From Glandiceps talaboti (lineage: Eukaryota; Hemichordata; Enteropneusta; Spengelidae): 64,000 nt of DNA. Location: contig NC_135551.1 of NCBI RefSeq assembly GCF_964340395.1, positions 23,185,503 through 23,249,502 on the forward strand, given 5' to 3'. The notes beneath the pieces were generated by a model that did no database searches, was not told where the DNA came from, and was given only the letters and a program-made list of their open reading frames with translations. The translations under genes were made by a program, and so were the position numbers. Below are positions 1-13,997 of this stretch, piece after piece; position 1 is the first letter of the stretch, and each line of letters starts with the position of its first letter.

Positions 1-1961
1 ACATATTAAACTGAGATTAAAAAAAAAGAAGAAAAAGTTACCCTTTCTTTCTAGGTCTATATTTACAACTTTTCAAAAGACGCTTTCAAAAAAGGGACAG
101 AGAAATTGTGTACATATCAACACACTTTTCAAGCGTCTTTAATATCACATGACATGGAGACCCTACATTGAACTTTCAGACTTCACCAGTACAACGTTTT
201 CTGTTTTAATAGGCATGATCTTTCACAAATGACCTCTGAACTCTGACCTCGCTCAGCAAATTCTTGCTTTCTACTGCACATATGCCCATTGAGCACCCCG
301 ACTCAAGTAACCTTTAGTACATAGCAAATGTTCATTAATCATAATAAAAGTGTGATAAACGGAAGAATTTCAGACAAATCTTCATGCACTAAGAGTGAAA
401 AGACTACATCATGGCCTATGATTATTTGGAATAAAATTGACAGGATAGAGGGCAGTATAGGAATTAGGAATGTTTGGTTGGCTAGGACTGTACTTTATGC
501 AAAGTATGACCTTTGACCTTGAATCTAAATATACATAATGAATTTGTACAAGTTTTCAGGTATCTTTAAAATAAAAGCACTATCCGTTCTATTACCATGG
601 TAACTTCAAACAATCAATCTGAGGTAGTCAAACAAATCTGATTGTTACCATAGCTGGAGGGGAGGGGTTGGGGGGGGGGGGGGATCAGACTCTGACATTT
701 CAGCTTAGCCTACGAGTTATTGTGATATTATACATATTTCAGTCAAAATCTGACATTGCAGTTGAATGAATGTGATCCGTTTGACTATTTGCAGTGAAGC
801 TGATCACAGAGATAAGTCTTTGATGAACTTTCAGTATGCTGAATGATAACAATTTGTTTAACCAGGGCTTTACATCGACTAATTGTAGTTTCATTACATT
901 GGGTACTGTTATCAGCTAAGCCAAAGAACAACAACAATGTACATTTCAATTATACATCTATAAACAAAAAATAGTGGAAGCATTTCGGGGGGAAATGTAA
1001 CATATTTCACTTGTTTGCACTCATTGACCATGTCTTTTGCACCCAGTACAGTAAACACATATAGGAACCAAATACCTACATGGACACATTTACAGTACAG
1101 TACCTTGAATACTGCCTTATAAACAATAAAAATTACTTCCTTCTAATCACTTGCTTTCTATGGAATAAAAAAAATGTTATAGTTCAAGTTGACTGTAATA
1201 ACACCCTCCCTTATTTTGTCGATAAACCCTAACATTACAGATTAAAAGTTCGGCCCTGTCTGCAGTTTGGGGGCAAAAGCGAGATCGAAGGGGTTTGGAG
1301 GTGGGGAGACACATACTTAATTTTGTGAAGAGTTACAAACTAATGAATACATGTACTTGAGATTAAGAAACACACTGTAGAAATGTACTGTACAACACAG
1401 TTACTAGAAAGGTAAAATTTCATTGAACGGTCTTACTAAGGATACAGAAAAGACTTGTGTTTTACATACACTGATATGTGAACACCATGGAGAAACTCAA
1501 CCTTAGTTTTATTACACCTGCATCAAACTAGGGAGTTTAGGTCAATTAGGTTATAGATAAGGATAGCTCAGACCCCCCTAGGGTAGACTGAATATGCAGC
1601 ATTCTCTTTTGAATGTCCAATTTCTCCAATTTCTCATAGCAAATTGTCCTCTTATAATAGGTAATACAATCATTTTTAGTTTGAGGAATGGGCATTCATT
1701 CCTGTATATACACAGAGATTACTAGATACTTGTGTGAAATTTAGCATTTCCAACACCAGTTGATGTACAATGTCCAAGACGAACGACATGTACAACGTGA
1801 TATGCAATGTACTAGACATACCAGCAAGCATAGAGTGAGCTCAGCGGCTAGTTCCGTGAAGCTATTTGATCAGCTTTAGACGAAGCATGGACAAATTTCA
1901 TGACAAAAATCCTTGGAATTTGGAAACCAAAACTAAGAATACTAATATATTATGGGTCTTA
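1..1961. other. 3' flank of the GOPC gene, no other gene seen
   Basis: This is the region downstream of the GOPC stop codon and probably contains its 3' UTR. A minus-strand AATAAA lies at 1508-1513, about 450 bases past the stop, and is a candidate poly(A) signal. A poly-G run sits near 671-683. I found no convincing coding exon; short open frames here show no recognisable motif. Confidence 0.5.
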
Positions 1962-4900
1962 TCATTGACTAGTGAAGAGTTCCTGAGTCCCTGGTACTGC
2001 AGGATTATTCTGCAAAGCATTAGGTGTCAACTCTCCTATCGTCATAGTTTCCACTTGCTCTGGTGGCGTTTGTGTTGCTAGGGAGTTCTTTGGTATCTGT
2101 GGCAGCTCTCTTCGTTGTGGTGATTGGTTATCGGATGATATCGGTTGGGCTCCACCTGGTGTCGTGTTGTTGACTGTTTTGGGAGATGACGTTGACGCGT
2201 TCTGTCTGGGAATGATAGCCCTGCCTTCGTGTAGTGGTGGTGTGATGGCAGCATTACCGTTATACTGTGGATTATCACCACTGGTCTCACTCATTGCTTC
2301 TTCCTCCTGTTCTCCATAAGCATGATACCTTAAAGATGTCCATATAAACACCATTAATGACACACAAGTATGTACGAGAGATACTCCCTTACTCAGGGTA
2401 CGGGTTCTCGCCCCAGACTGGTCTGCAGCAACTGACACCTGAACAACACACTTTAAAAGTGGAACGCCACACCAGGAAATAGAGACATTTTCATAAACCA
2501 TGGGTTCTGGAGAGTCACTTCATGATTTTGCATAACCTACAATTATTTGCAACTTAAAATAGACATCTTGATCTTGTGCCTTTATAGGATATCTTTGCTA
2601 TAGACTATTGCATCATGGAAGTCTGCAGAAATAATGTATTCAATGGTTGAACACTGAATATTCATAAGAGCTGTTTTACACTGATGTGTATAGCATTTTT
2701 GTATTCATGAATATTCAGTGAGCAACCAATGCATACATATTTTCTGAATACACATTTTCTGCTCACTCCCATGATGCAATAGCTCATAGCAAAGATACCC
2801 TATAAATGCAGAAGATCAACTTGACTTTTCTCTGAAATTGCAAGTAATTGTAGGTGAGGTAAATTCATGAAATGATTCTCCAGAACCCATATTTTATGAA
2901 AATGTCTGTATTTCCCGGAGTGGCGTTCCTCTTTAACCACTTCTGTTTATGTAATCTAACATTTGATTGTAGCCTGATTTCACACCTTGTAATATTTATT
3001 ATCTGATGGAATATTAATAATTATGAATATCATTAACCCAACTGCACTCATTTTGGCGCTGAGGAGAACCCTGCCAGCTTTATTGAACCATAAAAATTAT
3101 GAATGTTATTGACTAAAATCATAAATTAGAAGGGCTGTTGCATTAATCTTAAGTTTTCAGCTCCTCACCTTTCTCCTGTAGTCTCGTCTACATAATCCTC
3201 CTCTTCCTCTTCCTCATCATCACTGTCTGTTTCCGGGGCAACAAACTGTACATCTAACGTTATCTCACCAGTCTGTGGAAAGAATCAGTAAATGTCAATC
3301 ATTCAAGGTTACCATGCCAACTTGTCAAGTTTGTGGTTACACTGATGAATTGACTTAAAGCTTTGAACCACACTGTTACACTGTTAGTATTTGTTTCTGA
3401 ATGGCTGAAGTCCCTGGACAAGAATTGAACATTGATTACGCTCAGGTCAACCCTGCTGTACAAATGGCAGGGAAGTTTATGTTCTATTTTGATATCAATA
3501 CAAGCTTGTCACTGACCTGTCTTGACAATACATCCACAGCCTCAGCATGCTTAGCTTGCCTTAGATCAATACCATTGACAGACAATATGGCATCACCTAT
3601 ATACAGACCACCACATCGATCAGCTGGTTGGCCATCATGGATCTCTGATATAAGAATTGGTACACCATGTTCTTTGCCACCCTGTAAAGAGCAAAGGTAA
3701 GTTTTGATTCACTTCCAGTTTTTAGGTGATTTTCGTGAGAAAGAATAGAAACTGTCATGTAGAAAGTATTCACAATTAAAGTCAGTTGTTCACAATACAT
3801 CCTACAGTCACATAGCCATTTGACTTGTCACAAGGGGAAGAATATGGTACAGCTCATGAATTATCATTTGACTAGTACCGAGTTAGCTCAAAACTAAGAC
3901 ATGATCAGCATGGTGTTAAAAATTTTGCATGTCTAGCACTGACAATACCACTTCACTGTTTACACCAGGGTAAACAGTAAAGGTAGTAAACCTTTGTATA
4001 CATACACCAGGAGTATACATTGTCAGCAAAGGGTAGAAACATTCTTGAGCTGTACCTGGCAAGCAATGGGAATTTTCAACATTTTATTTTCATTTTCAGA
4101 GTCTCCAGGAATACATTGTATTTCGCCAGTTACATATAGGTAGCAATTTGACATCACAGGGACGAAGGAACTCTTCTCATGTTAATGAGAAGACTTGAAT
4201 ACCTTCTGTATATTGTATTTTAGTTCAGTTTGAATTCTAAATTTTAGGCATTTTTCCCCTGAAAATGGTTCATTTGGCATCTCCAGAAGATCAAGCATCT
4301 CAGATGTGGCTTATTGATAGCAGTGAAGCCTACACATTGTAGTAAGTTTAGTAGTTATCCAACGAATATTTTATTATATTGTAGTACTTACTGTTATTGA
4401 CATTCCTAAACCTTCGTCAGGTTCTTTTACAAGATGTACAGTTCTCAGCTCTCCTATCCCTCGATTTGTACTATCATCCTGAAATAGAAAGACAAAAATA
4501 TTGTAGGTACATAAAATGTTTTGATTTACTAGGTGTTTTTACTTAGTGTCCATTCATAGTATGAACAAATATCAGTGTTTTGGGACAAGGATAGTATGTA
4601 AACAGGTCTTAAAAGTTCAACATCTCTTTAATTTTTTCAAGTACTTTTCACCCCCCACCCCCACCCCATTACCCATACCAGCATTCAACTGGCATGGCAA
4701 GGGGTTCTGACATTATTATCACATATGTACACAAACATGCATACATTACTGCTACATTGGCCCGGTGTATATGAAGAGTTTGAGGTAATGATAAAATAAG
4801 TATTGTACCCTCTACTTCCTACGTCATGACAACCTGTGTCTACATCACTGGTTCTGTGGTGCTTAAAATACGAGTTAAAAACATTCCAAATCATTACTTT

Positions 4901-7900
4901 TGGAAGTTTGACGATCTATAAATATATTATTTCCTAATATATTTCTTTGAATTTATTGTCACAAAATACGCATAACCTAAGGGGCTTTGTCTTGTGGCTC
5001 ATACTAGTAATGAGGCCTCTTAGCTTAGGTCAGTAGTCTTTTCCTTGTCAGAACAGAGAAAAGTATTGGAAATAGCATCTAATTGTCATTTAACTAGTCT
5101 GTAGCCATTGCCAAATGTCACATACATTACTTAATGGCTACTTGTTCTATATAAACTATCTAAAATCAATCACTGATCCAAGTTGTTACGTCTACTTAGG
5201 GGCAAATTAGTCTCTGTTAAGTGTGTCCACTTAAGGAAAACAAATCTAAGAATATTACATACTGACATTAAAAATCCCAGTAGGTATGTAAAGTGTTGAA
5301 ATCACAATAAAGGTCACACACTAAAAAGCTAGAAAAACACTGTGTATCAGCATTTTGATGTTGGAATAACAGTTAATGTTGCAAGGGAAGTAGTGTATTG
5401 AATAAAATCTAGGGCGATTAGTACACAGGGTTTGCTAAATGTCTGGGATGGCATTTTTTTTCTTCAAGAATTGGTACATAGGCTCAGTGTGTGAATAGTA
5501 TTTCAGTACTGTATAGAGTGGTAGCACAAACAGAAATCTTGATAAAAAATGGAATGATAACGTACTCAGTTTTGTCTTCTTTGATTATAATATAGAAGTT
5601 ACATATACAACAGGTTTTATCTAAATCACAGCTATGTCACTCTTTGACGACAAAGAAATATGTATTGAATCTTAATTTAGAATCTAAATTACTTTCAGAT
5701 GTTAGTTTTATCCTATCTACATCACAGACATGTTGACACCTAGAGACAATATTCATACCTTGAGAGGGGACAACATTTTTGAAGATTTTAGCGCCAAAAC
5801 AACTAGATACACTACTTTAACATACCAGGCATCAGTAATCTTTAACAAACTTACTGACAATTTAAGTCTGGACAAATAACATGTCACAATTCAAACATAG
5901 ACTCACAAGTGTCATAGATCATTTGTATTTGATTCTTTTATAGAGTATTTTTATACTTTGAGTTGTATTTTAGTTATTTCCTGGTATTTATTGCCTTTCA
6001 CATGAACTAACTGTTGTATCTGTGTTAGTGAGTTAGTCATTTTATTTCATTTTACTTTACTGGTGCTGTATTCAATTACAATTATTTATTCACCTTGAGC
6101 ATTACTGCTCATTAGTAACGTACAAAACCAAGACAAATATACATGACTGTACACAGGAAAATATTCAGTCATTTCTATACCTGTTGCGATTGTCAATTTT
6201 CAGTTTATCTTTAATTAATACTGCAGAAAGCACTTTGGCACTACTTTTCTCTCGAGAGTAAGTAAATACATATATACAACCCATGACAGAACACAGATGC
6301 CTTTGCTTGCTTGTGGTAAGCATGAATGAGACACAAGTTTCATGCAAAGACACACAATTATTAGTCTTATTAGCTTATCATAAGCATAAAAACCACAGTA
6401 GCCTATAAGTAGACAGGGTCCTATGACTCTGTTCACTGATAGTATGCTACATGTTATAACAATCGTGTACGACTTTAAGTGTTATGTTATAACTTCCACA
6501 GATATTAACAAACCTACACAGTAGAGTCACTCCCTGTTTAGTTTTTAACAGTTGTATTGCTGTTTTTACCTAACTTTGTCCTTGCATGAAGTTTTTACTT
6601 AGCTTCATTCAAGCAAATGCACCAGCGTTTTTTTCGGGGGTTGTAATATATGTATCAGTTGTTTCAATAAGTTTATCTCGTTTTACACAATCAATGCTTA
6701 CTGTTACACAGAGAATTGTATTTCAGGCCAAATGAGAAAAGATGAGTAAAGTTGAACAGAACTCAACTTACATGTCCCGGAGGCTGTGGTAGTCTTTTCC
6801 TAGAGTGAATTCTCCCTCTACAGGCTCTGATGACTGTTTTGTGTCGATGTAAATGAATCTCTGCTTCTAATTGGTTCCATAGTTTGTCATGTTCTGGTCC
6901 ACGTAAATCTCTTCCTAAGAGTTGGATTTGTTGAATTCTGACACAAATGAAATCAAATATGACCTTGTTAGTACATTGCAGAACTTTATATTAAGATTTT
7001 AACACAGTCAGAATAGCATGCTGGTGTATACAATACTGCTATGGAAGGGTAAACACTCATGGTAGTGAGGGTCCTAGAGTCAGTCACTCAAGTCTTTTCA
7101 CTGTCAGAACACACTATGTCTGACAATATGGGACTAGACAATTCACAAATGTCTCTACAAATGTAGGTATGTGCAATATGTTTCTTGAGCTACTGTACAA
7201 ATACTTGGCTTTGAACAAAAAAATATGGCCACTTTGCTTTTAAAGTTGACCAGGGGCATGAGGCAACAATTCTGGTGAAACCCGAAATTGATAATGATGT
7301 GATACAGGTAATAAAGGCCCGAGTTAGCTATTAGTCACATTTACATACTTACTTCTTTATTTATATAGTATATTTTAATAAACTCATCATACACGTCTAC
7401 ACATGTTTGTTATTTTGGATATAAGGCCAGAAATGAAATGATTAAAAAGTAATATTATAAGTATATACTTGTACACCTTCTGGTCTTTTAGAAAATGAAA
7501 ATTTTTTAATAATCGCAGAAAAAGTTTTATATAAATATGGAAGACTCCAAAAAAGAATAAAGGAAAAGAAAGTATACGGATAGATTAAGTAAGTAATACT
7601 TTATCTCTTACCAATATTAATGTGCAAAATCGATGCTTAGTGCGCTCGTGACAGGCGTACTCGAGCTCAAACGCATTCCTTGCTTAAACTAGTAATACAG
7701 AGGGGTAGGACATGGCATCGAATAAATCAATCAGGGCGCTTCAAATTGACCATGTGACCCATGAATTTTCGCTCGAAGCTCGATACATCCTGCTGCCCTC
7801 TTGTGGTGAGATATATATTTCGCATACTGGCGAACATTGTGGCATTTACGGGACATGTATGCATTAAGTAGAGTGAAAATAAAAGCTATTCTTCCCCTAC

Positions 7901-10900
7901 TATATTTTGGATTTATATTCATAGCACTACATACAGATCGGAATTGTTTGTGTGGCCTGAAGCAATTTAAACAATTTTCAATTTGGCCAATTTAGATAGA
8001 AGATGGGGGGGGGGGGGGGGGGGGGATCTGAGGCCTAACTAAAAGCCTAAAAGAATTTAGCTTGTTATTCTACATTGAACTATTGATCTCACCCCATATC
8101 CTTATGGCTTCACTGATATTGATAAGATAACACTAATGTAAACAACCTGGGATTGGAAGTAGTTTGTATGTGAGTTTATAAGTAATAGTATACATGTATA
8201 ACTTAAGTGCATCCAGGAAACAAGTAAATATATACTATTAGCTAAACTAATTTTGTACTTACCGTCCTGCTAGTTCTTTGTCAAGATACTTGGCAGCTAA
8301 CCTAGCACCATACACTTCTCCTTGCAAGGCTAGTATATGCTGACGTAATTCACTGTTTTCTTTCTTGAGTTCCTTTACCTCAGATTCCAACATGGCTTCC
8401 TTCATGGCATCTTTCTTAAATGTTTCTATTTCACTTTCCTGTCAGTACCAACATATACAATCTTTTAACTATGTTGGTTGCTTGCAAATGTACCTCTTTC
8501 AGTATAGTATAGTCTCCTGCAAGAACTTGCTCTGATGTGAGTATAGCAGGAAATTAGAGTCCCGTGAAATTAATAGTAAATATTAAGGGTATAATATACA
8601 TAAATTATGTAGTGCAGTTTTGACCCCCTTTTCGAGCCATCTATTTTTGACTTCTGATTCTTGATTGATAATTATACAGTAGTTTGACTTTCTCTTTGAA
8701 TGCACATATAACTTTGTACCCCATATTTTGGACAACACAGTTTCCAAGTTGCTGATTTTCAAATTTTTTCGAGACTTTTTCAATGATTGTAGTTTCCAAT
8801 TTCTGAGATATTGACTCCTATTTTCTGGCTGAATGTAGACACTTGACCCCCTAGTTTCTGGCTCAATGTAGAATTTGACCCCTATCTTTGTAGCATTTGT
8901 GCTTGAAATTTTAATCCACCTGGGTACGTTTGCATCCATTACCCAGTCAAGTACCCATCAAGGGTAAACAATTTGTTATTGTACATACATGAAGTCAAGT
9001 AAACCCAAGTCATGCCCCCCCCCTCCAGTCTACACGTTGCTTCCCTACATGTTATAACACCAAGTAATTTCATTTATTTATTGTGATTACAAATATAAAT
9101 GAAATCATGCAGCCAAATAACAGAAACCAAAGCAAACAAATTAAAATTAGCAAGAATTTCCTGTGACATAGTAAGATTTAAGCCAGTTTGCCTTGTTTCA
9201 AGATGACTGCATCAGATCCACACACAAATGACACATACATACACACATACACATACAATTTCACAAAGCACAAACAAACCAATTAACCAAACACAACAAC
9301 TCTTGACAATCTAATTAAGGATGTACACTTACCAATTTTGCCTTGATAGCATCAGAATCGACAACCTGACCAGACTTAGCATGGAGTTGTAGTTGTACAG
9401 CATGTAATTGCAGTAACTGATTGTGTAGCTCTTTTTCCAGTACAGATTTAGTTGCACGTACTTCACATAGATCTGTTCTAAGGTTCATCACCTGAGCCTG
9501 CAATGCAACAAAAGACTTGTTATTGTGATTTCAATCTCATTCACTTCTTCACACCACTTAAATCTCTTCAATGAAACTTTTCCAATTCTACAAAATATAC
9601 ATGATGATGCTGATTTTGAGAAAGTTTACAAACATGGTTATGATCTCTGAATGTTGTTAGTTTACATACAAGAACTGAATTTAGTGGTACGTGTGTTATC
9701 AGACTTGGCCTGAACAGCTTCAGGTTTCCAAATCAGTGAATCAAAGATGGCAGGAAAGTTTTTGCAAATTTTCCGGTTTTCGACATTTCTGTAGTTCATA
9801 GAGATGGGATATATTTTGTTAGGTTTACACTACAGATCAGTGAATCAGGGCAGATGATGTTTTGCAAATTTTTAGGTTTTAGACATTTCTGTAATTGATA
9901 AAGATGGAGAAATTTAAGATGATAATGTTCAAACCATACTCTTGGAAGAAAACAAAGGCTTACTAAATATTTAGGCAACTCTTAGACTGTCCTTTTTTCC
10001 CCTACGTTTTATCTAAACTTAAGTCATTGCGGCGCTCCTATCTGGCACAATACTACTATAATCGAATACTGATATCGAGGGCCGAAATCGATATCAGTAT
10101 GCGATCATAGTAGTGTTGCACCGAATTGGAGCACGGCGACGATTTAAGTTTAGATAAAACGTAGGCAAAAAGGCACGAGAGACTGTTGACAATCTAGGCA
10201 ACTCTGTCTGATTTGATCTTTTTCCTGTTACATTAATCTTTGGTTGCCAATCAACCATATGGACACTTATCCTAGCTTTTAATGGCAGACATCTATCCTC
10301 CTCTGGGCGAGATCAATACTTCAATGTAGGATAAAATACTAGATTCTTTAAGTTGTTGTGTTTGGGTGGGGGGTGGGGGGTGTGGGGTCTACTGATAATG
10401 CATTTCATCATGCATGGATTTATGTATCTGGATTAAAAAAATTTGCACAAACAGTTTTTGGAAATCAAAACCCTGACTCGACTAACTAGTCTGTGAGTAA
10501 ACTTTGTATCTGTGATCATGTACATGTATTGACCAACTATCCTGTAATTAACATTTATATTTGGTGTCTAGACATCTAGTAATACTATTACATGTAAATT
10601 TTTCACATAACTGGTTATCATTAAATTGTACATTCCATCAAATTAACTAGTAAAATAGACTCTGTTTTCTGTGTATGACAAGATTTAATGCAAAGCCTAT
10701 CAATACGGTTACACTACAGCTGCCCTTATATACAATATATTATTATTAATCCTGTGTGGCAGCTGTCTCTGGAGAATTGCTTCCACAAAAACAAATTAAT
10801 ATGATTGTATACGAGTCATATGATACAAAATAAATAACCAAACACTATCCACAAACATAAAATCTCATCCATTTACGTCTTCTATTGCTTAATTTTTATA

Positions 10901-13591
10901 ATTAAATAATGAAGCTTAAAATAAAAATATCATCTAGTTATGGCATCAAATACAGTATCATAATTTTCATATTTTGAGTATGAGAATACCAAGGAAAACA
11001 ATGGCTAATACTAATCCATGATTAGAAATTACAGTGACATAAAATATGTCATATCTCTTCTTTTGATTAACACCTTACATTTGTATAATAATAAGAATCT
11101 CTAAATTCATGCTGTTTCTGAGGTATACACTCCTGATGAAGTTACAATATAGTTTAGTTATAGCTACAGTCATCACTCAAACTTGACATACAGGTACTGT
11201 TGATGGTACAGGTACAAAATATAGTTGAGTAGTATATTAGACAGTTTTGTGAGTGTTTGGCATGTTGAGAAAATACAATCCTGATTTCAGCATGTCTGGC
11301 AGAGAGACAATCAAATTTAATAGAAACAGAGTTTCAACTGCTTCTAAATAATAATAATAATGTAAGTTTTTATTGACAACTTTCCTCCCATAATCTGCTC
11401 AAATCTATAATTATCATCTATGGCACAGACCTATAACAGCACAATGACCATTTTCCTTAACTCTGGGTTCAATGTTCATGAGAATTTCCAGTTATGATGA
11501 AACCAGTTCCTTATCTAACCTCATTCCTAAGTTCAATGTAATTGTATAAGGTTATTACTACAGTCAGTTCTTTTATCTACATTCTTGCTAGTCCTGCTTG
11601 CAGGTGGTGTATGGGACTCGATTCTGTCCCTAAGGAAAGGGACATTGTCTGAATTGAGTCCGACTTACTCCGTCTGTAGGCAGGAGAAAGAATGGGACAC
11701 TGTCAGAATCAAGTCCCAACTTAAGGCCCAGCTACACGAGGCAACTTGAACAACGCAGTACTTAAGCAATTCGTTGTATGCAATGGATTGCTTTGTGTAT
11801 GCACATAATCACACAGCCTTGTGACATTGCTAGGTGTGTCACAAGGAATCTGGATTTTCTGCAACTTATCGCACATTGCTTCTCAAGTTGATGAATTGCC
11901 CCGTGTAACCACCTGCTTACCAGTCATAACATCCCCGGGTCAAAACGTCCCCGGGTATGACCAAAACGTCCCCGGGTCAAAACGTCCTCGGGTATGACCA
12001 AAATTTAACCAAGAGACTTGATTGTGTAACAGTTTCCGTTCCTTCCCTAAAACACGGTCAAGTATCGATGCCCATATTCCGAACCATTTTCTGTTCGTGA
12101 TTTACATGCTCATTTTCACCGACCATTGATATTGACACGCAAGACTTTTACGACCTCAAATCTGTCTGATTTCCCGTAAATAAAGTGATGGTTGCCCAAG
12201 ACAATGATTATTTTCGCCCATGTAGCACATTTCCCCTGACCTAAACACCGTTTCATAACTTACACCAAACAATCCGTGCTCGCACTCACACACAAATAGT
12301 TTGGGTCGAGGAAAATGGAAAGACGGGGACGTTTTGACCCGGGGACGTTTTGACTTATGGAAACCGGGGACGTTTTGACCCGGGGACGTTTTGACTGGAT
12401 ACCAACCACCTCATCGCGCCACAAGCAGTAACCTTTGTCATATAGCCATGTGTTCTATTACGGCAAATATTTTTTGGTATAATTTAAATTTATCACCACA
12501 GTTACCATCTATCACTGGTATACAACATTTATGAAAGCTTAATCTCTCCTTGGATACAATGACATCGGATAAATCATGTCAATATCAATATGAACGAACT
12601 TAGAATTGAATACAGTTTTACTATCTATACATCAACAAGTTTTTAGTCATTTTATTGGTAATATTAGTAATTTTATAACATATCCTCTAAGTTCCTGTCA
12701 CACTGGAAGACATGACCTTTATAACTGACCAATAACATTAGTAGTCATTACAAATGTATATGTCCAGGCATGTACAACAGTTTGTCTTGCCAAGCTATGA
12801 GTGGCTTCGTGTACACTCTCAGTTGTAGTTCCTAGCCTCGTCGCATGTGACGAATTGTTTCATGAGTCATCCCATGCAACTGGGCCGTTACCCCATCTAC
12901 AGGCAGGACTACTACTACGTACCAGGTGATAACAATATGAAGGCCTTCACATTCCGTACAGGCATTTGCACTTAAGCAGCTATTTGTCTCTTTCCGATAT
13001 CAATATTATACTAAAACTCATATATAAATTGTAATAATATTCGTACATATTAAAAAGCGCAACTCATTAGCGTTTACATACTAATTTATTAATTGGGTTT
13101 GCTGTGTCACTTTTCTTTCCTCATATATAACAAAATTTAATTTATAATAAATGAATTATGAAAAACAATGAAATTACAATTTTTTTCAATTTTAGAGCGA
13201 AATTTGTCATCATAAAGTAATGAGAATGGGAGTTTACATTGGCCACGTATACACCACTACACTCTGCCTACATACAGCCCTTGAGGTAACAGTTTCAGAA
13301 CTGAAAGTAAAGGCAGGTGATTCACCGGTAGTAATATAAAACGTGTGTTTGTGTGCGTGTCATCGGGGAAAGGTTTCCCGCACCCACCTCTAGCTTGGCG
13401 TTATTCTGGAAGATCGTCTGTGCTTTATGACAAAGCTGTGCAAACGCAGCGCTAAGCGCCGTCATCTTCTGTCGGCCGTCATATGTCAGCTCACATTGAT
13501 CAGGATCAATTTCCCCCAGTAGAAGATCCAGGTCCACGAAGGCTTTATCGAATTCTTTTTCCAGCAAGTCTAACCAATGCATGGCCGCCAT
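1962..13591 (-). CDS. GOPC: Golgi-associated PDZ and coiled-coil motif protein (GOPC/PIST/CAL), 8 coding exons
   Basis: GOPC is a Golgi/trans-Golgi adaptor. Its coiled coil binds golgin-160, Rab6a and syntaxin-6, and its PDZ domain binds C-termini of cargo such as CFTR. Coding exons, in transcript order: 13388-13591, 9333-9497, 8263-8438, 6772-6937, 4392-4478, 3517-3681, 3169-3272, 1962-2328. All have GT-AG borders and join in frame to 477 residues (human about 462). Exon 1 reads [19 protein letters not shown], diagnostic of the family. Exons 2-4 form the coiled coil ([51 protein letters not shown]). The PDZ domain spans about residues 245-332, with carboxylate loop LGMSIT and then [14 protein letters not shown]. 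An acidic stretch follows, then a Pro/Ser/Thr/Gln-rich tail of about 120 residues that I cannot match to vertebrate GOPC. The start at 13591 has A at -3 and G at +4. An in-frame upstream ATG at 13696 has a weaker context but remains possible. Confidence 0.96.
2457..2932. mobile_element. Foldback MITE with TTAA target duplication, in the last GOPC intron
   Basis: The two halves are near-complementary over about 230 bases each. The left end reads AAGTGGAACGCCAC and the right end, on the other strand, AGAGGAACGCCAC. Both arms share GGGTTCTGGAGA, the TTCATGA region and CTACAATTA. TTAA flanks the element at 2453-2456 and 2933-2936, as expected for a TTAA-specific (piggyBac-like) transposase. It has no coding capacity. 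It lies wholly within the intron between GOPC exons 7 and 8. Confidence 0.82.
3388..3480 (+). mobile_element. SINE core fragment in a GOPC intron
   Basis: The segment beginning TTTCTGAATGGCTGAAGTCC resembles the body of the SINE copies at about 42.3 kb and 50.2 kb (TTTCTGAATGGCTAAAGTCC, then a similar CAAGA-TTGAA stretch). No tRNA-like head or 3' tail can be seen, so this is a truncated, diverged copy close to the GOPC exon 6 donor. Confidence 0.5.
8005..8025. repeat. Poly-G run in GOPC intron
   Basis: An uninterrupted run of about 21 G on the plus strand lies in the intron upstream of exon 4. It could form a G-rich structure, and its length is uncertain in any assembly. Confidence 0.9.
9991..10173. 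mobile_element. Short foldback (inverted-repeat) element in GOPC intron 2-3 region
   Basis: The left arm reads CCTACGTTTTATCTAAACTTAA and the right arm is its complement (TTAAGTTTAGATAAAACGTAGG). Inner complementary segments continue (GGAGC, CAATACTACTAT, ATACTGATATCGA). The centre near 10066-10100 is itself palindromic. The 11-base direct repeat TAGGCAACTCT occurs just outside, at 9972-9982 and 10195-10205, and may be a target duplication or chance flanking homology. No coding capacity. Confidence 0.7.
11920..12398. mobile_element. MITE-like element with reiterated CGTCCCCGGG ends
   Basis: Terminal inverted repeats start CCAGTCA. Each end carries about four copies of a unit of about 17 bases, GTCAAAACGTCCCCGGG, facing inward in opposite orientation. 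TA dinucleotides flank the element at 11918-11919 and 12400-12401, the right one offset by one base. The interior of about 300 bases has no open frame of note. It sits in the first GOPC intron. Confidence 0.72.
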
Positions 13592-13997
13592 GTTGAAACC
13601 CTTTAATACCCCACAATGCACAGCGCTATTTAAATCCCGCAGACTCTCGCGCCAATCGACGTCGATTTTTAAGGTCACGAACTTTAACAACGTCATGAAT
13701 GTGAGCTATCCACCCGTCTCCCCACCTCCATGGTCTGTCTGTCTGCGTCAATTACCTCAAATGAGAACTGATATTTTTGTAAATTACAAAATAGGCTACC
13801 TGTCACCGAGGATGATTTTCCAACCTGGTGGAAATACACTTGATATACATTAGGGATAAAATCACGACACGTCATTTGACATGATTTGTCACATTTTGTG
13901 CAACTTGTAATTTTCATAGATACACTACGTGACATTTTATTGTATTTACTTTGGGTTCATGAATAGATTAAATAGTAAATCAATAACTGAATGAATA

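Noticed and set aside
1962-2501. Reading the last GOPC exon as a separate gene with its own Met at 2501
   Set aside because: The acceptor at 2329-2330 joins exon 7 in frame, and the upstream part of that frame overlaps the foldback MITE.
8583-8939. 118-codon minus-strand frame in a GOPC intron
   Set aside because: It lies between two well-supported GOPC exons, shows no family motif and is best explained as intron sequence with internally repeated phrases.
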